DNA from: Pseudomonas viciae
Lineage (GTDB): Bacteria > Pseudomonadota > Gammaproteobacteria > Pseudomonadales > Pseudomonadaceae
NCBI RefSeq assembly: GCF_004786035.1
Contig: NZ_CP035088.1
Location: 3,694,001 to 3,758,000 of the forward strand
Direction of reading: 5' to 3'
Length of the DNA stretch: 64,000 nucleotides
Below the pieces are notes generated by a model, which worked only from the letters and a program-made list of their open reading frames with translations, searched no databases and was not told where the DNA came from. Below, piece after piece: positions 30,501 to 45,500 of this stretch. The stretch's first letter is position 1. Each line of letters opens with the position of its first letter. The translations under genes and the position numbers were made by a program.

Positions 30501-33500
30501 CCTTCCCAGACCACACTGGTGCGCAAGATATCGTGGCGATCGATCACCACTTGCAACGCCCCGATGAAGGCGTCGAGGCGTTCACGGTTGTCGAAGGCGA
30601 ACTGGGTCTGCAACACATAGGGGTCGCCTTGCTCGGCGGCCAAGTGGTGATAGAGGATGCCTTCCTGCAACGGTGCCAGCGGGTAGATGTCCTGTACGTT
30701 ACGAACGCCACCCGGCACGCTGGCGACGAGTCGGTCGACGGCGTCCTGGCTCAGGTTGACCAGCGGCAACAAGTCCGGGGTGATGCGTTCGCAATCCAAA
30801 GCAATCAGGTTCGCCGGAACACTCACCTCCCTGCCGCTGCCAATCGCCGCGGCCAGTGCGGCCAGGGTCGGTTGGCTGAACAGCACGCGCACATCGGCGC
30901 TCAAGCCGGCCTGGCGCATGCGTTCGATCAACGTCACCGCCAGCAACGAGTGGCCACCCAGCTCGAAGAAATTGTCGTGGCGACCGATCCGTTCCACCTT
31001 CAACAACTCGGCCCACATGCCGGCCAAGGCCTGTTCGACCTCACCCTGCGGCGCCTCGTAGGCCTGGCTGGCGTAAGCCTCGGCGTGCGGTGCCGGCAGG
31101 GCCTTGCGGTCCACCTTGCCGTTGAGGGTCAATGGGAACGCCGGCAACATCACGAACGCCGCGGGCACCATGTAGTCAGACAGGACCGTGGACAATTGCT
31201 CGCGCAACACGGCAACGCCCAGCGTGACCTGCGGCTGTGCAATGACATAGGCCACCAGGCGCTTCTCGCCCGACTCGTCGGCCCGCACCATGACCACTGC
31301 GTCCTTCACGCCATCGCAGGCGACGAGTTTGGCTTCGATCTCGCCCAGCTCGATGCGGAAACCGCGGATTTTCACCTGATCGTCGTTACGTCCCAGGCAT
31401 TCCAGGTTACCCTCCGGCAACCAGCGCCCGAGGTCGCCGGTGCGGTACAGCAACGCGTCCGGTTCATGGCTGAACGGATCGGCGATGAATTTTTCCGCGG
31501 TCAGGTCAGGTCGATTCAGATACCCCTTGGCCACGCCCTTGCCGCCGATATACATCTCGCCGACGACACCCAATGGCGCCAGTTGCTGGCGCGCATCGAG
31601 CACATAGACCTGGGTGTTGCCAATTGGGCCGCCGATGGGCACGCATTCGGCGTCCGCCGCCACGGCCTTCACCTCCAGGGTGGTGGCGTAGGTGGTGGTT
31701 TCGGTCGGGCCATAGCAATGCACCAGGCGCAAACTGGGCGCCAGGTCCAGCAAGCGCCGGAACGACGCTACGTCGGCCCGTTCGCCGCCGCACAACAGGA
31801 TGCGCAAGCCGCCAATGGCCTCCGGGATCAGTTGCACGTACTGATTGAAAATCGCCGTGGTCACGAACAGCACCGTGACGCCCGCGTCCTCCAGCACTTG
31901 GGCGAACTGCGCAGGCTCCAACAAGGTTTCGTGGTCGATCACCACCACCTGGCCGCCATTGAGCAAGGCGCCCCAGACGTCCATGGTGCTGGCGTCGAAC
32001 GCCGGGTTGGAAGCAAAGGCGATCCGGTCGCGCTCATTGAAATCGGCGTAACCGTTGTTGATCACCAGGCGGTTGATGGCCCGGTGCGGCACCAGCACGC
32101 CTTTCGGGGTGCCGGTGGAACCCGAGGTGTACATGATGTAGGCAATCGATTCACTGGACTGCGCCAGCGCCGGGTTGTGAACCGCACCCTGCGTTTCCAG
32201 GGCGTCGAGGTCGATGCGCGAAGCGCCCTCAGGCACGGTCTCGGTACTGAACGTCAGCAGGCACCGGGCCTGGCAATCCTCGAGCATGAAGCCCTGGCGT
32301 TCCAGGGAGGCATTGCGGTCCAGCGGCACATAGGCCGCCGCACACTTGAGGATCGCCAACTGACTGGCCAGCAGCTCGATGGAGCGTGGCAGCAGGATCG
32401 CCACGCAGTCGTCCGGCTGCACGCCAAGGCCGATCAAGTGATGGGCCAGGCGATTGGCCCGCTCGTTCAGCTCTGCGTAAGTCACTTGGCGCTGCCCGTG
32501 CACCACTGCAATTGCATGTGGCAGGTGCGCCGCCTGGGCCTCGAACAGCGCCAGCACGGTCTGGTCCTGCGGATAGGCACGCTTGGTGGCGTTGAAATCC
32601 ACCAGCAGCTGGTTGCGTTCGCTTTCCGGCAGGATCTCCAGGCGGTTGAGTGGCGTCTGGGGCGCGTGTTCGAGGGCCTGTACCAGGCTTTCCAGGGCGG
32701 TGTGCATGTAGGAGCAGATGCGCGCCGCACCAATCCCCTGCAATACCAGGGCACTCAACAGGAAGCCATCGCCCAGGTCATCCACCGACAGGGTCAGTGG
32801 GTAGTTGGTCCGTTCTTCGTTGCCCAGGAACTCAATACCCTCCCACGCGGCCAGGGTTTCATTCGAGACCTCGGTCGCTGCGCCGGCGCTGTGTCGATAA
32901 TTGAGCAGCGCGCTGAACAGCGGCAACGGTGCAACCACGCCGCTGCAACGCTGGGCCAAGGCCAGCGAGGCGTGTTCATGTCCCAACAACCCGGTCAGCC
33001 GTGCGTGGGTGGTTTTCACCCCCTCGCGCACGCCTTGGCTGCTCACTTCAACCCGCAACGGCAAGGTATTGATGAACATCCCCAGCGCCCGGTCGGCGCC
33101 ATCGCCGCCCTGCATCCGGCCCAGCAGGACCGTACCGAACACCACATCGTCCTTGCCTGACACACGCCCCAGTACCTGCGCCCAGGCCAGGTGGACCAGG
33201 CTGGCGGCACTCACGCCCAACTGCCGGGCTTGAGCCCGCAGCCGCAGGCTCAACGTCGCCTCGACAACTTGCCGGGCGTGCTCGATGTCCTGCCCGTCGC
33301 CGCTCACGTCCTGCAAGCCGAACGGCAAGGTCGGCTCGTCGACATCGCCGAGCATCTCGCGGAAAAACCCTTCGTGTTCTTGTTGACTCACACCCAGGCG
33401 TGCTTGCGCCACATAGTTGCGGTACGGCATCGCCACAGGCAGTTGGTCGGCCTGGCCGAGCAGGTGCGCCTGCATCTCTTGCTGCACGACTTCCAGCGCC

Positions 33501-36500
33501 GTGTGGTCGAGGGCCATATGGTGGAACAACAACACCGCCACCCAGCGCTGGTTGACCGCGTCTTCGGCAAAGACCAGACGCATCAGCGGCGCCTGGGTGA
33601 TGTCCAGCCGGTAGTGTTGCGGGTCGAAACGCTCCTGCAACTGCGCCGCGATCTCGCCCTCGGCAATGTCCAGGGCAATCTCTTCCAGATGCAATTTGGC
33701 TTCGCGCCATACCACTTGGATCGGTGCGTCGAAGCCTTGCCACACCACACTGGTGCGCAGGATGTCGTGCCGATCGATGACGTGTTGCAACGCGTCCACA
33801 AACGCCGCCAACCGGTCGCGACTTTGCAGTTCGAACACGGTTTTCAGCACATAGGGGTCGCCCTGCTCGGCGGCCAGGTGATGGTAGAGAATACCGTCCT
33901 GCAGCGGCGCCAGTGGGTAGATGTCCTGCACGTTCGGCGCCCCTCCTGGCACCGTCGCCACGACCCGGTCAATGGCCGCCTGATCAAGCTGTATCAGCGT
34001 GAGCATGTCCGGGGTGATCCGTTCACAGGCCGGGACAATCCGGTTCACCGGAACAGCCACCTCGCGGCCACTGCCGATGGCCGCACCCAGTGCGGCCAGG
34101 GTCGGCTGGCTGAACAACACCCGCACGTCGGCGCTCAAGCCGGCCTGGCGCATGCGTTCGATCAGCGTGACCGCCAACAGCGAATGGCCGCCCAGTTCGA
34201 AGAAATTGTCGTGACGCCCCACTTGGTCAACCCGGAGCAGCTCGGCCCAGAGTTGTGCCAATAGCTGCTCGATCTCGCCTTGCGGGGCTTCATATTCGCG
34301 GCTGACGTAGGCGTCGCTGTCCGGCGCCGGCAGTGCACGGCGGTCGAGCTTGCCGTTGGCGGTCAACGGCAGTGCGTCGAGGCGAACATAAGCCACCGGA
34401 ATCATGTAGTCCGGCAATTGCCCTTGCAGGTGAGTACGCAGGGTTTCGATGTGCGGCGCAACGTCCAGTGCCTGCGGCGTGAAATACGCCACCAGGCGTT
34501 TCTCGCCCGGGGCGTCTTCACGCACCAGCACTACCGCTTCCTTGACCTCGTCATGCAGATTCAACCGCGCTTCGATCTCGCCCAATTCGATACGGAAACC
34601 ACGGATTTTCACCTGGTCGTCGTTACGCCCCAGGTAATCCACCGTGCCGTCCGCCCGCCAGCGCGCCAGGTCGCCGGTGCGGTAGAGCAAGGCACCGGGA
34701 TCGGCATTGAACGGATCGGCGACGAACTTCTCGGCGGTCAGTTCAGGGCGATTCAGATACCCTTTCGCCACGCCGTCGCCACCGATGTACAACTCGCCGG
34801 CCACGCCGATGGGCACGGGTTGCCGGTTGGCATCCAGCACATAGACCCGGCTGTTGCCAATCGGTCGGCCAATCGGGATTCCACCCTCGCCCACGGTTTT
34901 GATCTCGTGGGTGGTGGTGAACGTGGTGGCCTCGGTTGGGCCGTAGCCGTTGAGCAGATGAGCCGGTGCGCCTTCGTTCAGGACGCGGCCGATCACCGCC
35001 GGGTCGAGCACATCGCCGCCGACGATCAGGTAGCGCAACTGGGCGAACACTGACATCAGCCCGACGGCGTACTGGTGGAACAGGCCGGCGGTCATCCACA
35101 GCACGCTGACCGATTGCTCTTGCAGCAGTGCCGCAAAACGTTCCTGTGTCAGCAACACGTCCTGGTCGACCACCACCACGCAACCGCCGTTGAGCAACGG
35201 CGCCCAGACGTCGAGGGTACTGGCGTCGAATGCCGGGTTGGAGGCAAAGGCGACGCGGTCCTCGGTGTTGAAGTCGGCGTAACCGTTATTGATCACCAGC
35301 CGGTTGATCGCCCGGTGCGGCACCAGCACGCCTTTGGGGGTACCGGTGGAACCGGAGGTGTACATGATGTAGGCCACCGATTCGGTGCTTTGCGTCAGGT
35401 CGAGGTTATCGGCGACTTCATTGACGACCAGCGTATCCAGGTCCACCCGTTGCGAGGCTTCAGGCGCTAGCGCCGTGCTCAACGTCAGCACGACTTGCGC
35501 GCCGCTGTCCTGGACCATGAACTGCTGACGCTCCAGCGGTGCGCTGATGTCCAGCGGCACGTAGGCGGCGGCGCACTTGAGAATCGCCAGTTGGCTGACC
35601 AGCAGCTCGAGCGAACGCTCCAGCGCAATCGCCACTCGATCGCCCGGTTGCACACCGAGACCGACCAAATGGCGCGCCAGGCGATTGGCCCGGTGGTTCA
35701 ACTCGACGTAGCTCAGGCTGTACCCGTCGTGCACAGCTGCAATAGCCTGCGGACGCTCCTTGGCCTGGGCTTCGAACAGGCCATGAACGGTCCTGTCCTG
35801 GGGATAGCGACGGGTCGTGGCGTTGAAGTCGATCAGTATCTGTTGACGCTCGGCTTGCGGCAGTACCGTCAGGGTCTGCAAGCGCGATGCCGGGTTGGAT
35901 TCCAATGCGGTGGCCAGGCTGTGCAACGCGGTCGCCATGTAGGCACAGACCCGCTGCGCACCGACGCCACTCGTGGCCAGGACGGTCAGGGCGAAGTCTT
36001 CGCCCAAGTCGTCGACACACAGCGTCAAGGGATAGTTGGTACGCGCTTCGCCACTCAGCGTCTCGATGCCGTGCCAGGCCGACAGCGCCGCCTCGGTATC
36101 GGCCTGCTCGCTGGAGTTGCGGTAGTTCAACAAGGCGCTGAACAGCGGCAGCGGCGCGGCCACGCCGCTGCAACGCTGGGCCAGTGCCAGCGAGGCGTGC
36201 TCATGGCCCAACAGGGCGGTCAATTGCCCGTGGACCGCCTTGACACCGGCCTTGACGGCCTGGTCGCCAACGCTCACGCGCAGCGGCAAGGTATTGATGA
36301 ACATCCCCAACGCACGGTCAGCGCCCTGGCCGCCCTGCATCCGGCCCATCAGCACGGTACCGAACACCACGTCCTGCTTGCCGGACGCCTGCGCCAATAC
36401 TTGCGCCCAGGCCAAGTGATGCAAGCTCGCGACGCCCACGCCCGCTTGGCGTGCCAGGCGCCGCAGCCGGCGACTCAAGTCGCTGTCGAGCAGCAGGCTC

Positions 36501-39500
36501 GCATCCTCGATGTCATCCTGCACCTGCTGCAAACCGAATGGCAGCGTGGGCTCGTCGACATCGCCAAGCATGTCGCGGAAGAACGCTTCCTGCGCTTCAT
36601 GATCCCCACCCAAGCGAGCCTGGGCCACGTAGTTACGATACGGTACCGGGACGTCCAATTGATCGGTCTGCCCCAGCAGGTACGCCTGCATCTCGGCCTG
36701 TACGACTTTCAGCGCCGCATGATCGAGGGCGATGTGATGGAACAACAGCATCGCCACCCAGCGCTGGTTGGGCTTGTCCTGGGCAAAGGCCAGGCGCATC
36801 AGCGGTGCCTGGGACATGTCCAGGGCATAGTGCCGGGTGTCGAAACGGTCCTGTAGCTGTTGGGTGATCGCTCCGGCTTGCGGGTCCAGCAGCAGTTCTT
36901 CAAGGCCCAGCCGCGCTTCACGCCAGACCACTTGTCGAGGCGCGTCGAGACCTTCCCAGAGAATGGCGGTGCGCAAGATGTCGTGACGGTCGATGACACT
37001 TTGCAGGGCCTGGGTGAAAGCGTCGAGGCGTTCGCGGCTGTCAAAGGCAAACTGCGCGTGCAAGACATAGGGATCGCCCTGCTCGGCCGACAGGTGATGG
37101 TAAAGAATGCCCTCCTGCAACGGTGCCACCGGGTAAATCTCTTGCACGTTGCGGGCACCACCCGGCACCGTCGCCACGATGCGGTCGATGGCGTCCTGGT
37201 CGAGGTTTGTCAGCGTCAGCATGTCAGGCGTGATGCGCTCGCAACCGGACGGGATGCCGTTGACCGGCACGTCGATTTCAGTGCCGCCCCCCACTGCCGC
37301 CGCCAGCGCGACCAGGGTCGGTTGGCTGAACAGTACACGTACATCGGCGCTCAAGCCGGCCTGACGCATGCGTTCGATCAGGCCCACCGCCAGCAGCGAA
37401 TGCCCGCCCAGTTCGAAGAAATGATCATGACGGCCCACGCGCTCGACCTTGAGCAGGTCCTGCCAGATCTGCGCCAGGACGGTTTCGACTTCGCCTTGTG
37501 GGGCTTCGTAGCCACGGGTGATGACGGCATCGAGGTCCGGCGCCGGCAAGACCTTGCGGTCGAGCTTGCCGTTGGGGGTCAGCGGTAAGGCATCCAGGCG
37601 CACGTAGGCGGCGGGCACCATGTAAGCCGGCAGTTGCGCTTGCAAGTGCGTGCGCAGGCCTTCGATGTCCAGCACTTCGTCTGGTGAATGCTGGGTGAAA
37701 TAGGCCACCAGGCGCTTGTCACCCGGCACGTCTTCGCGGGCCAGGACCACGGTTTCCTTCAGCCCATCGTGGCGCGCAAGTTTGGCTTCGATCTCGCCGA
37801 GTTCAATGCGGAAGCCGCGGATCTTGACCTGATCGTCGTTGCGGCCCAGGTATTCGATATTGCCGTCCGCCAGGTAGCAGCCCAAGTCGCCGGTCCTGTA
37901 CATCCGGGCATTTGGCGTGGTGCTGAACGGATCCTTGAGGAAACGCTCGGCGGTGAGGTCATCGCGATTCAGGTAACCCCGCGCCACCCCGGCACCACCG
38001 ATGTAGATTTCACCCGGCACGCCCAATGGCACCGGCTGTTGGTGTTCGTCCAGCAAGTAGAACTGGGTATTCGCCACCGGTTTGCCGATGTGTGCGGCAA
38101 ACCCGTCTTCGTGAGCCATCGACACCCAACTTGAGTAGGTTGTGGTTTCCGAAGGGCCGTAGAGGTTGCACAGACGCTTGACCTGGGTCTGTTCGAACAG
38201 CGTTTCCACCAGGCTGCGCTTGAGCGCTTCGCCGGCGACGTTGACCGTGTCGACGCCCTCGCCTACACCGCCCGACTCCAACAAGGCCTTGAGCGCCGAC
38301 GGCACCGTGTTGATCAGGGTAATGTCGTGCTCACCCTGTTGCAGTTCCAGCACATTAGTGACCACGTCGATGCTGCCGCCCGACGTCAACGGCGCGAAGC
38401 ATTCGTAGACCGCCAGGTCGAAGTTCAGCGAGGTCGAGAACAGGGTTTTCGACAGGGTTTGAGCATCAAACGAACGATGGGCCCAAGTCAGGAAGTTCAC
38501 CGTGTTGCGGTGTTCGATCATCACACCCTTGGGCAGACCAGTGGAACCGGAGGTGTAGATCACGTAGGCCAGATGTGCGGACGTCAGCTCGGCAACCTGC
38601 GGATTCTGGACGGACTCGTCCTGCCACAGCCCGCTGTCGAGATTGATCACTGGCATCGAGGCGCCGGCCAACAGTTCAACAGTCGCGGTCTGGGCCAACA
38701 CCGCTGCTGGCGCACTGTCTTCCAGCATGTAGGCAATCCGGTCCAGCGGATAGGCCGGATCCAGCGGCACGTAACCGCCGCCGGCCTTCAGAATCGCCAG
38801 CAAGCCTACAACCATGTCCACGCTGCGCTCGACACAAATCGCCACTCGAGAATCGGGTTTCACCCCTTGCGTGCGCAGGTAATGCGCCAAGCGGTTAGCC
38901 CGCTCGTTCAGTTCCCCATAGCTCAGGCGTTGCTCGCCGCGAATCACCGCAACGGCATCCGGCGTACGCTGCACCTGCTCTTCGAACAACCCATGAATGG
39001 TCTGCTGCTGTGGGTAATCGGCTTCGGTGGCGTTGAACGTCACCAACAGTTGCTCACGTTCCGAGGCTGGCAGGATCGACACGCGCTGCAAGGACAAGTC
39101 CGGCTGCTGCTCAAGCATATCGACCAGGTTTTCCAGGGTGTGCTGCACATAACCACAGAGTCGCTGCGCACCAATGCGTGCCGGGGTCATGACGGTAAAG
39201 CTGAACGCCTCGCCCTGGTCATCCACCGACAACATCAGTGGGTAGTTGGTCCGCTCTTCGCCGCCCAACACCTGAATGCCGTTCCAGGCCGACAGCGCCT
39301 CGGCCGAGGTCGACACAGCGGTGTGGCGGTAGTTGAGCAAGGCACTGAACAACGGTGTCGGCGCCTCTACGCCGCTGCAGCGTTGCGCCAGCGCCAAGGC
39401 GGCGTGTTCATGACCGAGCAATGCGGTCAGGCGAGCGTGAGTCGCTTTCACACCCGCACGAACGCCGCTTTGCCCGACACCCACTCGCAACGGCAGGGTA

Positions 39501-42500
39501 TTGATGAACATCCCCAGCGCCCGGTCGGCGCCCTCGCCGCCCTGCATCCGGCCCAGCAGGACCGTACCGAACACGACATCATCCTTGCCCGATACCTTAC
39601 CCAGGACCTGCGCCCAAACCAGGTGATACAAGCTCGCCGCGCTCACCCCGAGCTGACGTGCCTGGGCCCGCAACCGACGACCGAGGTCGGCTTCCACCTC
39701 ATGGCGGGCTTCCTCGATGTCGCTGCCATCGCCTTGCACATCCTGCAAGCCGAACGGCAACGTTGGCTCATCGACGTCACCGAGCATGTCGCGGAAAAAC
39801 CGTTCATGGGCCTCAGCGCTCACACCCAAGCGGGCCTGGGCCACATAATTGCGATACGGCATCGCGGCGCCCAACTGATCAGCCTGCCCCAGCAGATGCG
39901 CCTGCATTTCCTGTTGCACCACCTCCAGCGCGGTGTGGTCCAGGGCCATGTGGTGGAACAGCAGCATCGCCAGCCAACGATCGTTACTGGCATCGTGGGC
40001 ATAAACCAGGCGCAGCATCGGTGCCCGGGTAATCTCCAGGCGGTTCTGCCGCGAATCGAAGCGCTTATGCAACTGCACGGCGACGTCTCCGTCGGCCGGG
40101 TCCAGGATCGCCTCTTGCTGAATCAGCAGCGCCTTGCGCCAGACCACTTGCACCGGTTGTTCGAACCCTTCCCAAAGCACCGACGTGCGCAGAATGTCGT
40201 GACGGTCGATGACCTTTTGCAAGGCTTGGGAAAAGTCTTCCAGGCGCCCACGGTTGTCGAAGGCGAACTGCGTCTGGAGCACATAGGGATCGCCGCGTTC
40301 GGCGGCCAGGTGATGGTAAAGAATGCCTTCCTGCAGGGGCGCCAGCGGGTAGATATCCTGCACGTTGCCGGCACCGCCCGGTACCGTCGATGCGATCCGG
40401 TCGATGGCGTCCTGGTCCAGATCGACCATCGGCAGCATGTCCGCCGTGATGTATTCGCAATTCAACGGAATCAGATTCGCCGGGACACGGACCTCGCGGC
40501 CACTGCCGACTGCTGCCGCCAATGCCGCCAGGGTGGACTGGCTGAACAGTACGCCGACGTCGGCACTCAGCCCTGCCTGGCGCATCCGCTCGATCAGGCT
40601 GACGGCCAGCAGCGAATGCCCGCCCAGCTCGAAGAAATGGTCGTGTCGGCCGACGCGCTCAACCTTGAGCAGCTCGGACCAGATCCGCGCCAGTGCCGTT
40701 TCGATCTCGCCTTGCGGGGCTTCGTAACCGCGGCCCGAATAGGCCTCGCTGTCCGGGACAGGCAAGGCTCGGCGGTCGAGTTTACCGTTCGGGGTCAGGG
40801 GCAAGGCGTCCAGGCGCATATAGGCCGCAGGCACCATGTGGCTGGGCAAATGCACTTGCAATTGTTCGCGCAGGCGCTCGGCTGTCAACGCTTGATCCAG
40901 ACTGTCGTGCGCCGTGTAGTACGCCACCAGGCGCTGGTCATCCGCAGCCTCTCCCACCGCGATGACAACAGCTTCCCGCACACCGGGGCACGCACCAAGC
41001 CTGGCCTCGATTTCACCCAGTTCGATACGCAGGCCACGGATTTTCAGTTGGCTGTCGTTGCGCCCCAGGTAGTCGATATTGCCATCCGGCAAGTAGCGCG
41101 CCAGGTCACCGGTGCGGTACATCCGCGCGTCCTGCACGGTGCTGAACGGGTCCTTCACAAAGCGCTCGGCGGTCAACTGCGCACGGTTCAAGTAGCCCCG
41201 GGCAACGCCGGCGCCACCGATATACAACTCCCCCGCCACGCCGACCGGAACCGGCTGCAGGTGGGCATCGAGCAAGTAGACCTGGGTGTTGGCCACCGGT
41301 CTGCCGATATGCAACACCGCCTGCGAGGCATCGATCCGCCCCGAGGTGGCCACAACCGTCGCTTCCGTAGGACCGTAGTTGTTGATCAGTTCAAAAGGCA
41401 GATCGGCCGGTAGCTTGCGCAGGCGGTCGCCGCCAATCAGCAAGGTGCGCAGTTGATCGTGCGCCATGTCGCGGCCAAATGCGTATTCGGCAATGGGCGT
41501 GGGCAGGAAGCACACGTCCAGCGCCTGGGCCTGCCACCAGTCGAGCAGCGCGCCGACGTCCTCGCTGCCCGCATGGGCCGGCGGCAACAGCAACGTCGCC
41601 CCCGCACACAACGAAGGCCAGATCTCCCAGGCCGCCGCATCGAAACCGAAACCGGCGACACTGGACGTGCGGCTGCCGCGCTTCACATCGAAGGCCTGGC
41701 AATGCCAGCCCACCAGGTTGCTGAGGTTGCGATGCTCAACCATCACGCCCTTGGGCAGACCGGTCGAACCGGACGTGTAGATCACATACGCCAGATGGCT
41801 GGCTTCGAGCCCCGGCACCTCTGGGTTGGAGACGGATTCGTCCTGCCAATCGCCGCTATCGAGATCAATGACCGGCGCCGAGCCGACGGCCAGTAAACCG
41901 TGGGTGATGCTCTGCGCCAACACCGCGACCGGTGCACTGTCCTGCAACAAGTAGCCGATACGTTCCGCCGGGTAGGCCGGGTCCACGGGTACATAACCGG
42001 CTCCGGCTTTCAGCACGCCCAACAGGCCGACGACCATTTCCAGGCTACGCTCGACACAGATCGCCACCCGATCATCGGGGCATACGCCCAGGGCCAGCAG
42101 ACGGTGCGCGACCTGATTCGCCCGGGCGTTGAGTTCGCAGTAGGTCAGTGTCTGGTCGGCATACACCACCGCCACCGCTTGCGGGTGCGCGGCGGCCTGG
42201 GCTTCGAACTGCCGATGGATCAGCGGGTCATGGGTATAGGTCGCCCCCGTCGCATTCCAGGTTTCAAGCAATTGCTTGCGTTCGGCCGGCGGCAAGATCG
42301 CCAGGCTGTGCAACGGCGTCTGTGGCGCATGTTCCAGCGCATCGACCAGGTTTTCCAACGCCACTTGCATATAACCACAGACACGTTGGGCACCGATCCG
42401 GGATTCGACCAACGCCGTCAGGCTGAAATCTTCACCCAGGTCATCGACACTCATCGTCAGCGGATAATTGGTGCGCTCTTCGCCTCCCAGTGCCTCGATG

Positions 42501-45500
42501 CCCTGCCAGGCGGACGAGGTTTGCAGCGCGATGGGCGCGGCGACCGAATGCCGGTAATTGAGCAACGCGCTGAACAACGGCGTCGGGGCCATGACGCCAC
42601 TGCAACGCTGGGCCAACGCCAGGGAAGCATGTTCATGGCCCAGCAGGCCGGTCAGCCGTGCGTGGGTCGCCAGTACGCCGTCGCGCACGCTTTGCGCACC
42701 GACCTGCACGCCAATCGGCAAGGTGTTGATGAACATCCCCAATGCCCGGTCGGCACCTTCGCCGCCCTGCATCCGCCCCATCAGCACCGTGCCGAACACC
42801 ACCGCTTCGCGCCCCGACACCCGGCCCAGCACCAGGGCCCAGGCCAGGTGATGCAAGGCGGCCGCGCTCACGCCCAAGCGGCGGGCCTGGGTACGCAGGC
42901 GGCGACTCAAATCCGTCGCGAGACCCTGTCGGGCTTCCTCGACAAGGCTGCCATCGCCGCGCACATCCTGCAGGCCGAACGGCAGTGTCGGCTCGTCGAT
43001 GGTGCCGAGCATTTCACGGAAAAATGCCTCGTGTGCTTCGCGACTCACACCCAGGCAGGCCTGGGCCACGTAGTTGCGATACGGCACCGCCTCACCCAGT
43101 TGGCCGGCCTGGCCCAACAGGTGCGCCTGCATCTCGTGCCGCACCACGTCCAGCGCCGTATGGTCGAGCGCCATGTGATGGAACAGCAGGGTCGCCACCC
43201 AACGTTGGTTGAGTACATCCTCGGCAAACCGGATGCACATCAATGGCGCCTGCCGGATGTCCAGGCGATATTGCCCTGCGTCGAAGCGCGCCTTCAGCCG
43301 GCTGCCGATGTCGCCGTCCCCAGCGCCGAGGACCACTTGCTCGACACCCAGCGATGCCGTGCGCCAGACCACCTGCAGCGGCTCGTCCAGGCCTTCCCAG
43401 GCCATGGCGGTACGCAGGATGTCATGGCGATCGATCACACCCTGCAAGGCCTGAGTGAAAGCGTCGAGACGTTCGCGGTTGTCAAAGGCAAACTGTGCCT
43501 GCAAGACATACGGATCGCCCTGCTCGGCGGTCAGGTGATGGTAGAGAATGCCTTCCTGCAACGGCGCCAGCGGGTAGATGTCCTGCACATTGCCCGCCCC
43601 GCCCGGCACGGTCGCCACGATGCGGTCGATGGCGTCCTGGCTCAACGCGGCCAGCGGCAGCATTGCCGGGGTGATGTGGGTGCAACCCAGCGGAATCAGG
43701 TTGGCCGGAACGGCGATTTCATTGCCATCATGACCAACGGCTGCCGCCAGCGCGGCCAGGGTCGGTTGATTGAACAGCACGCGCACGTCGGTGCTCAAAC
43801 CGACCTGACGCATCCGCTCGATCAGGCTGACCGCCAACAGCGAGTGCCCGCCCAGCTCGAAGAAGTGGTCGTGTCGACCGACTCGCTCAAGCCCAAGCAG
43901 GTCCTGCCAGATTTGCGCCAGGACGGTTTCGGTTTCACCTTGTGGGGCTTCGTAGCCACGGGAGATGACGGCATCCAGATCCGGTGCCGGCAGCGCCTTG
44001 CGGTCGAGCTTACCGTTGGGGGTCAGTGGCAGCGCGTCCAGTCGGACGTAGGCCATCGGGACCATGTAATCCGGCAGTTGCGCTTGCAAGTGCGTGCGCA
44101 GGGTTTCGATGTCCAGTGCTTGATCTGGCGAGTGCTGGGTGAAATAGGCCACCAGGCGTTTGTCGCCCGGCACGTCTTCGCGGGCCAGGACCACGGTTTC
44201 CTTGATGTTTGGAGCCTGAGCGAGCTTGGCTTCGATCTCACCCAGTTCGATGCGGAAACCACGGATCTTGACCTGATCGTCGTTGCGACCCAGGTATTCG
44301 ATGTTGCCGTCCGCCAGGTAACGGCCCAGGTCGCCGGTTTTGTACATGCGCGCGTTCGGGGCCGTGCTGAACGGATCCTTGAGGAAACGCTCGGCGGTCA
44401 GGTCATCGCGATTCAGGTAACCCCGCGCCACCCCGGCACCACCGATGTAGATTTCACCCGGCACGCCCAACGGCACCAGTTGTTGGTGCTCATCCAGCAG
44501 GTAGAACTGGGTGTTCGCCACCGGTTTGCCGATGTGTGCGGCAAACCCGTCTTCGCGAGCCATCGACACCCAACTGGAGTAAGTCGTGGTTTCCGAAGGG
44601 CCATAGAGGTTGCACAGGCGCTTGACCTGGGTCTGTTCGAACAGCGCTTCCACCAGGCTGCGCTTGAGCGCTTCGCCGGCGACGTTGACCGTGTCGACGC
44701 CCTCGCCCAATCCACCGGATTCCAGCAAGGCCTTGAGCGCCGAGGGCACGGTGTTGATCAGGGTAATGTCGTGCTCACCCTGTTGCAGTTCCAGCACATT
44801 AGTGACCACGTCGATGCTGCCGCCCGACGTCAACGGCGCGAAGCATTCATAAACGGCCAAGTCGAAATTCAGCGAGGTCGAGAACAGGGTTTTCGCCAGC
44901 GTCTCGGCGTCGAACGAACGACGCGCCCAGGTCAGGAAGTTCACCGTATTGCGGTGTTCGATCATCACACCCTTGGGCAGACCAGTGGAACCGGAGGTGT
45001 AGATCACGTAGGCCAGATGTGCGGACGTCAGCTCGGCAACCTGCGGATTCTGGACGGATTCGTCCTGCCACAGCCCGCTGTCGAGATTGATCATTGGCAT
45101 CGAGGCGCCGGCCAGCAGTTCAACAGTCGCGGTCTGGGCCAACACCGCTGCTGGGGCACTGTCTTCCAGCATGTAGGCAATCCGGTCCAGCGGATAGGCC
45201 GGATCCAGCGGCACATAACCGCCGCCGGCCTTGAGGATCGCCAGCAGGCCCACAACCATGTCGATACCACGTTCGACACAAATCGCCACCCGCGAATCAG
45301 GCTGCACGCCCTGTTGGCGCAGGTAATGGGCCAAGCGGTTGGCCCGTTCGTTCAACTCGCGATAAGTCAGCCGTTGCTCGCCACGGATCACCGCAACGGC
45401 ATCCGGCGTAAGCTGCACCTGCTCTTCGAACAACCCGTGAATGGTCTGCTGCCGCGGATAGTCCGCCACGGTGGCGTTGAAATCGCGCAACAACTGCCAA

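Noticed and set aside
28907..33160. Plus-strand ORF of 1417 codons opposite the NRPS, and similar long ones at 15741-19703 and 41900-46513
   Set aside because: They are antisense shadows of conserved NRPS domains; GC-rich codon use leaves the opposite frame open, and the repeats in them mirror the NRPS repeats.
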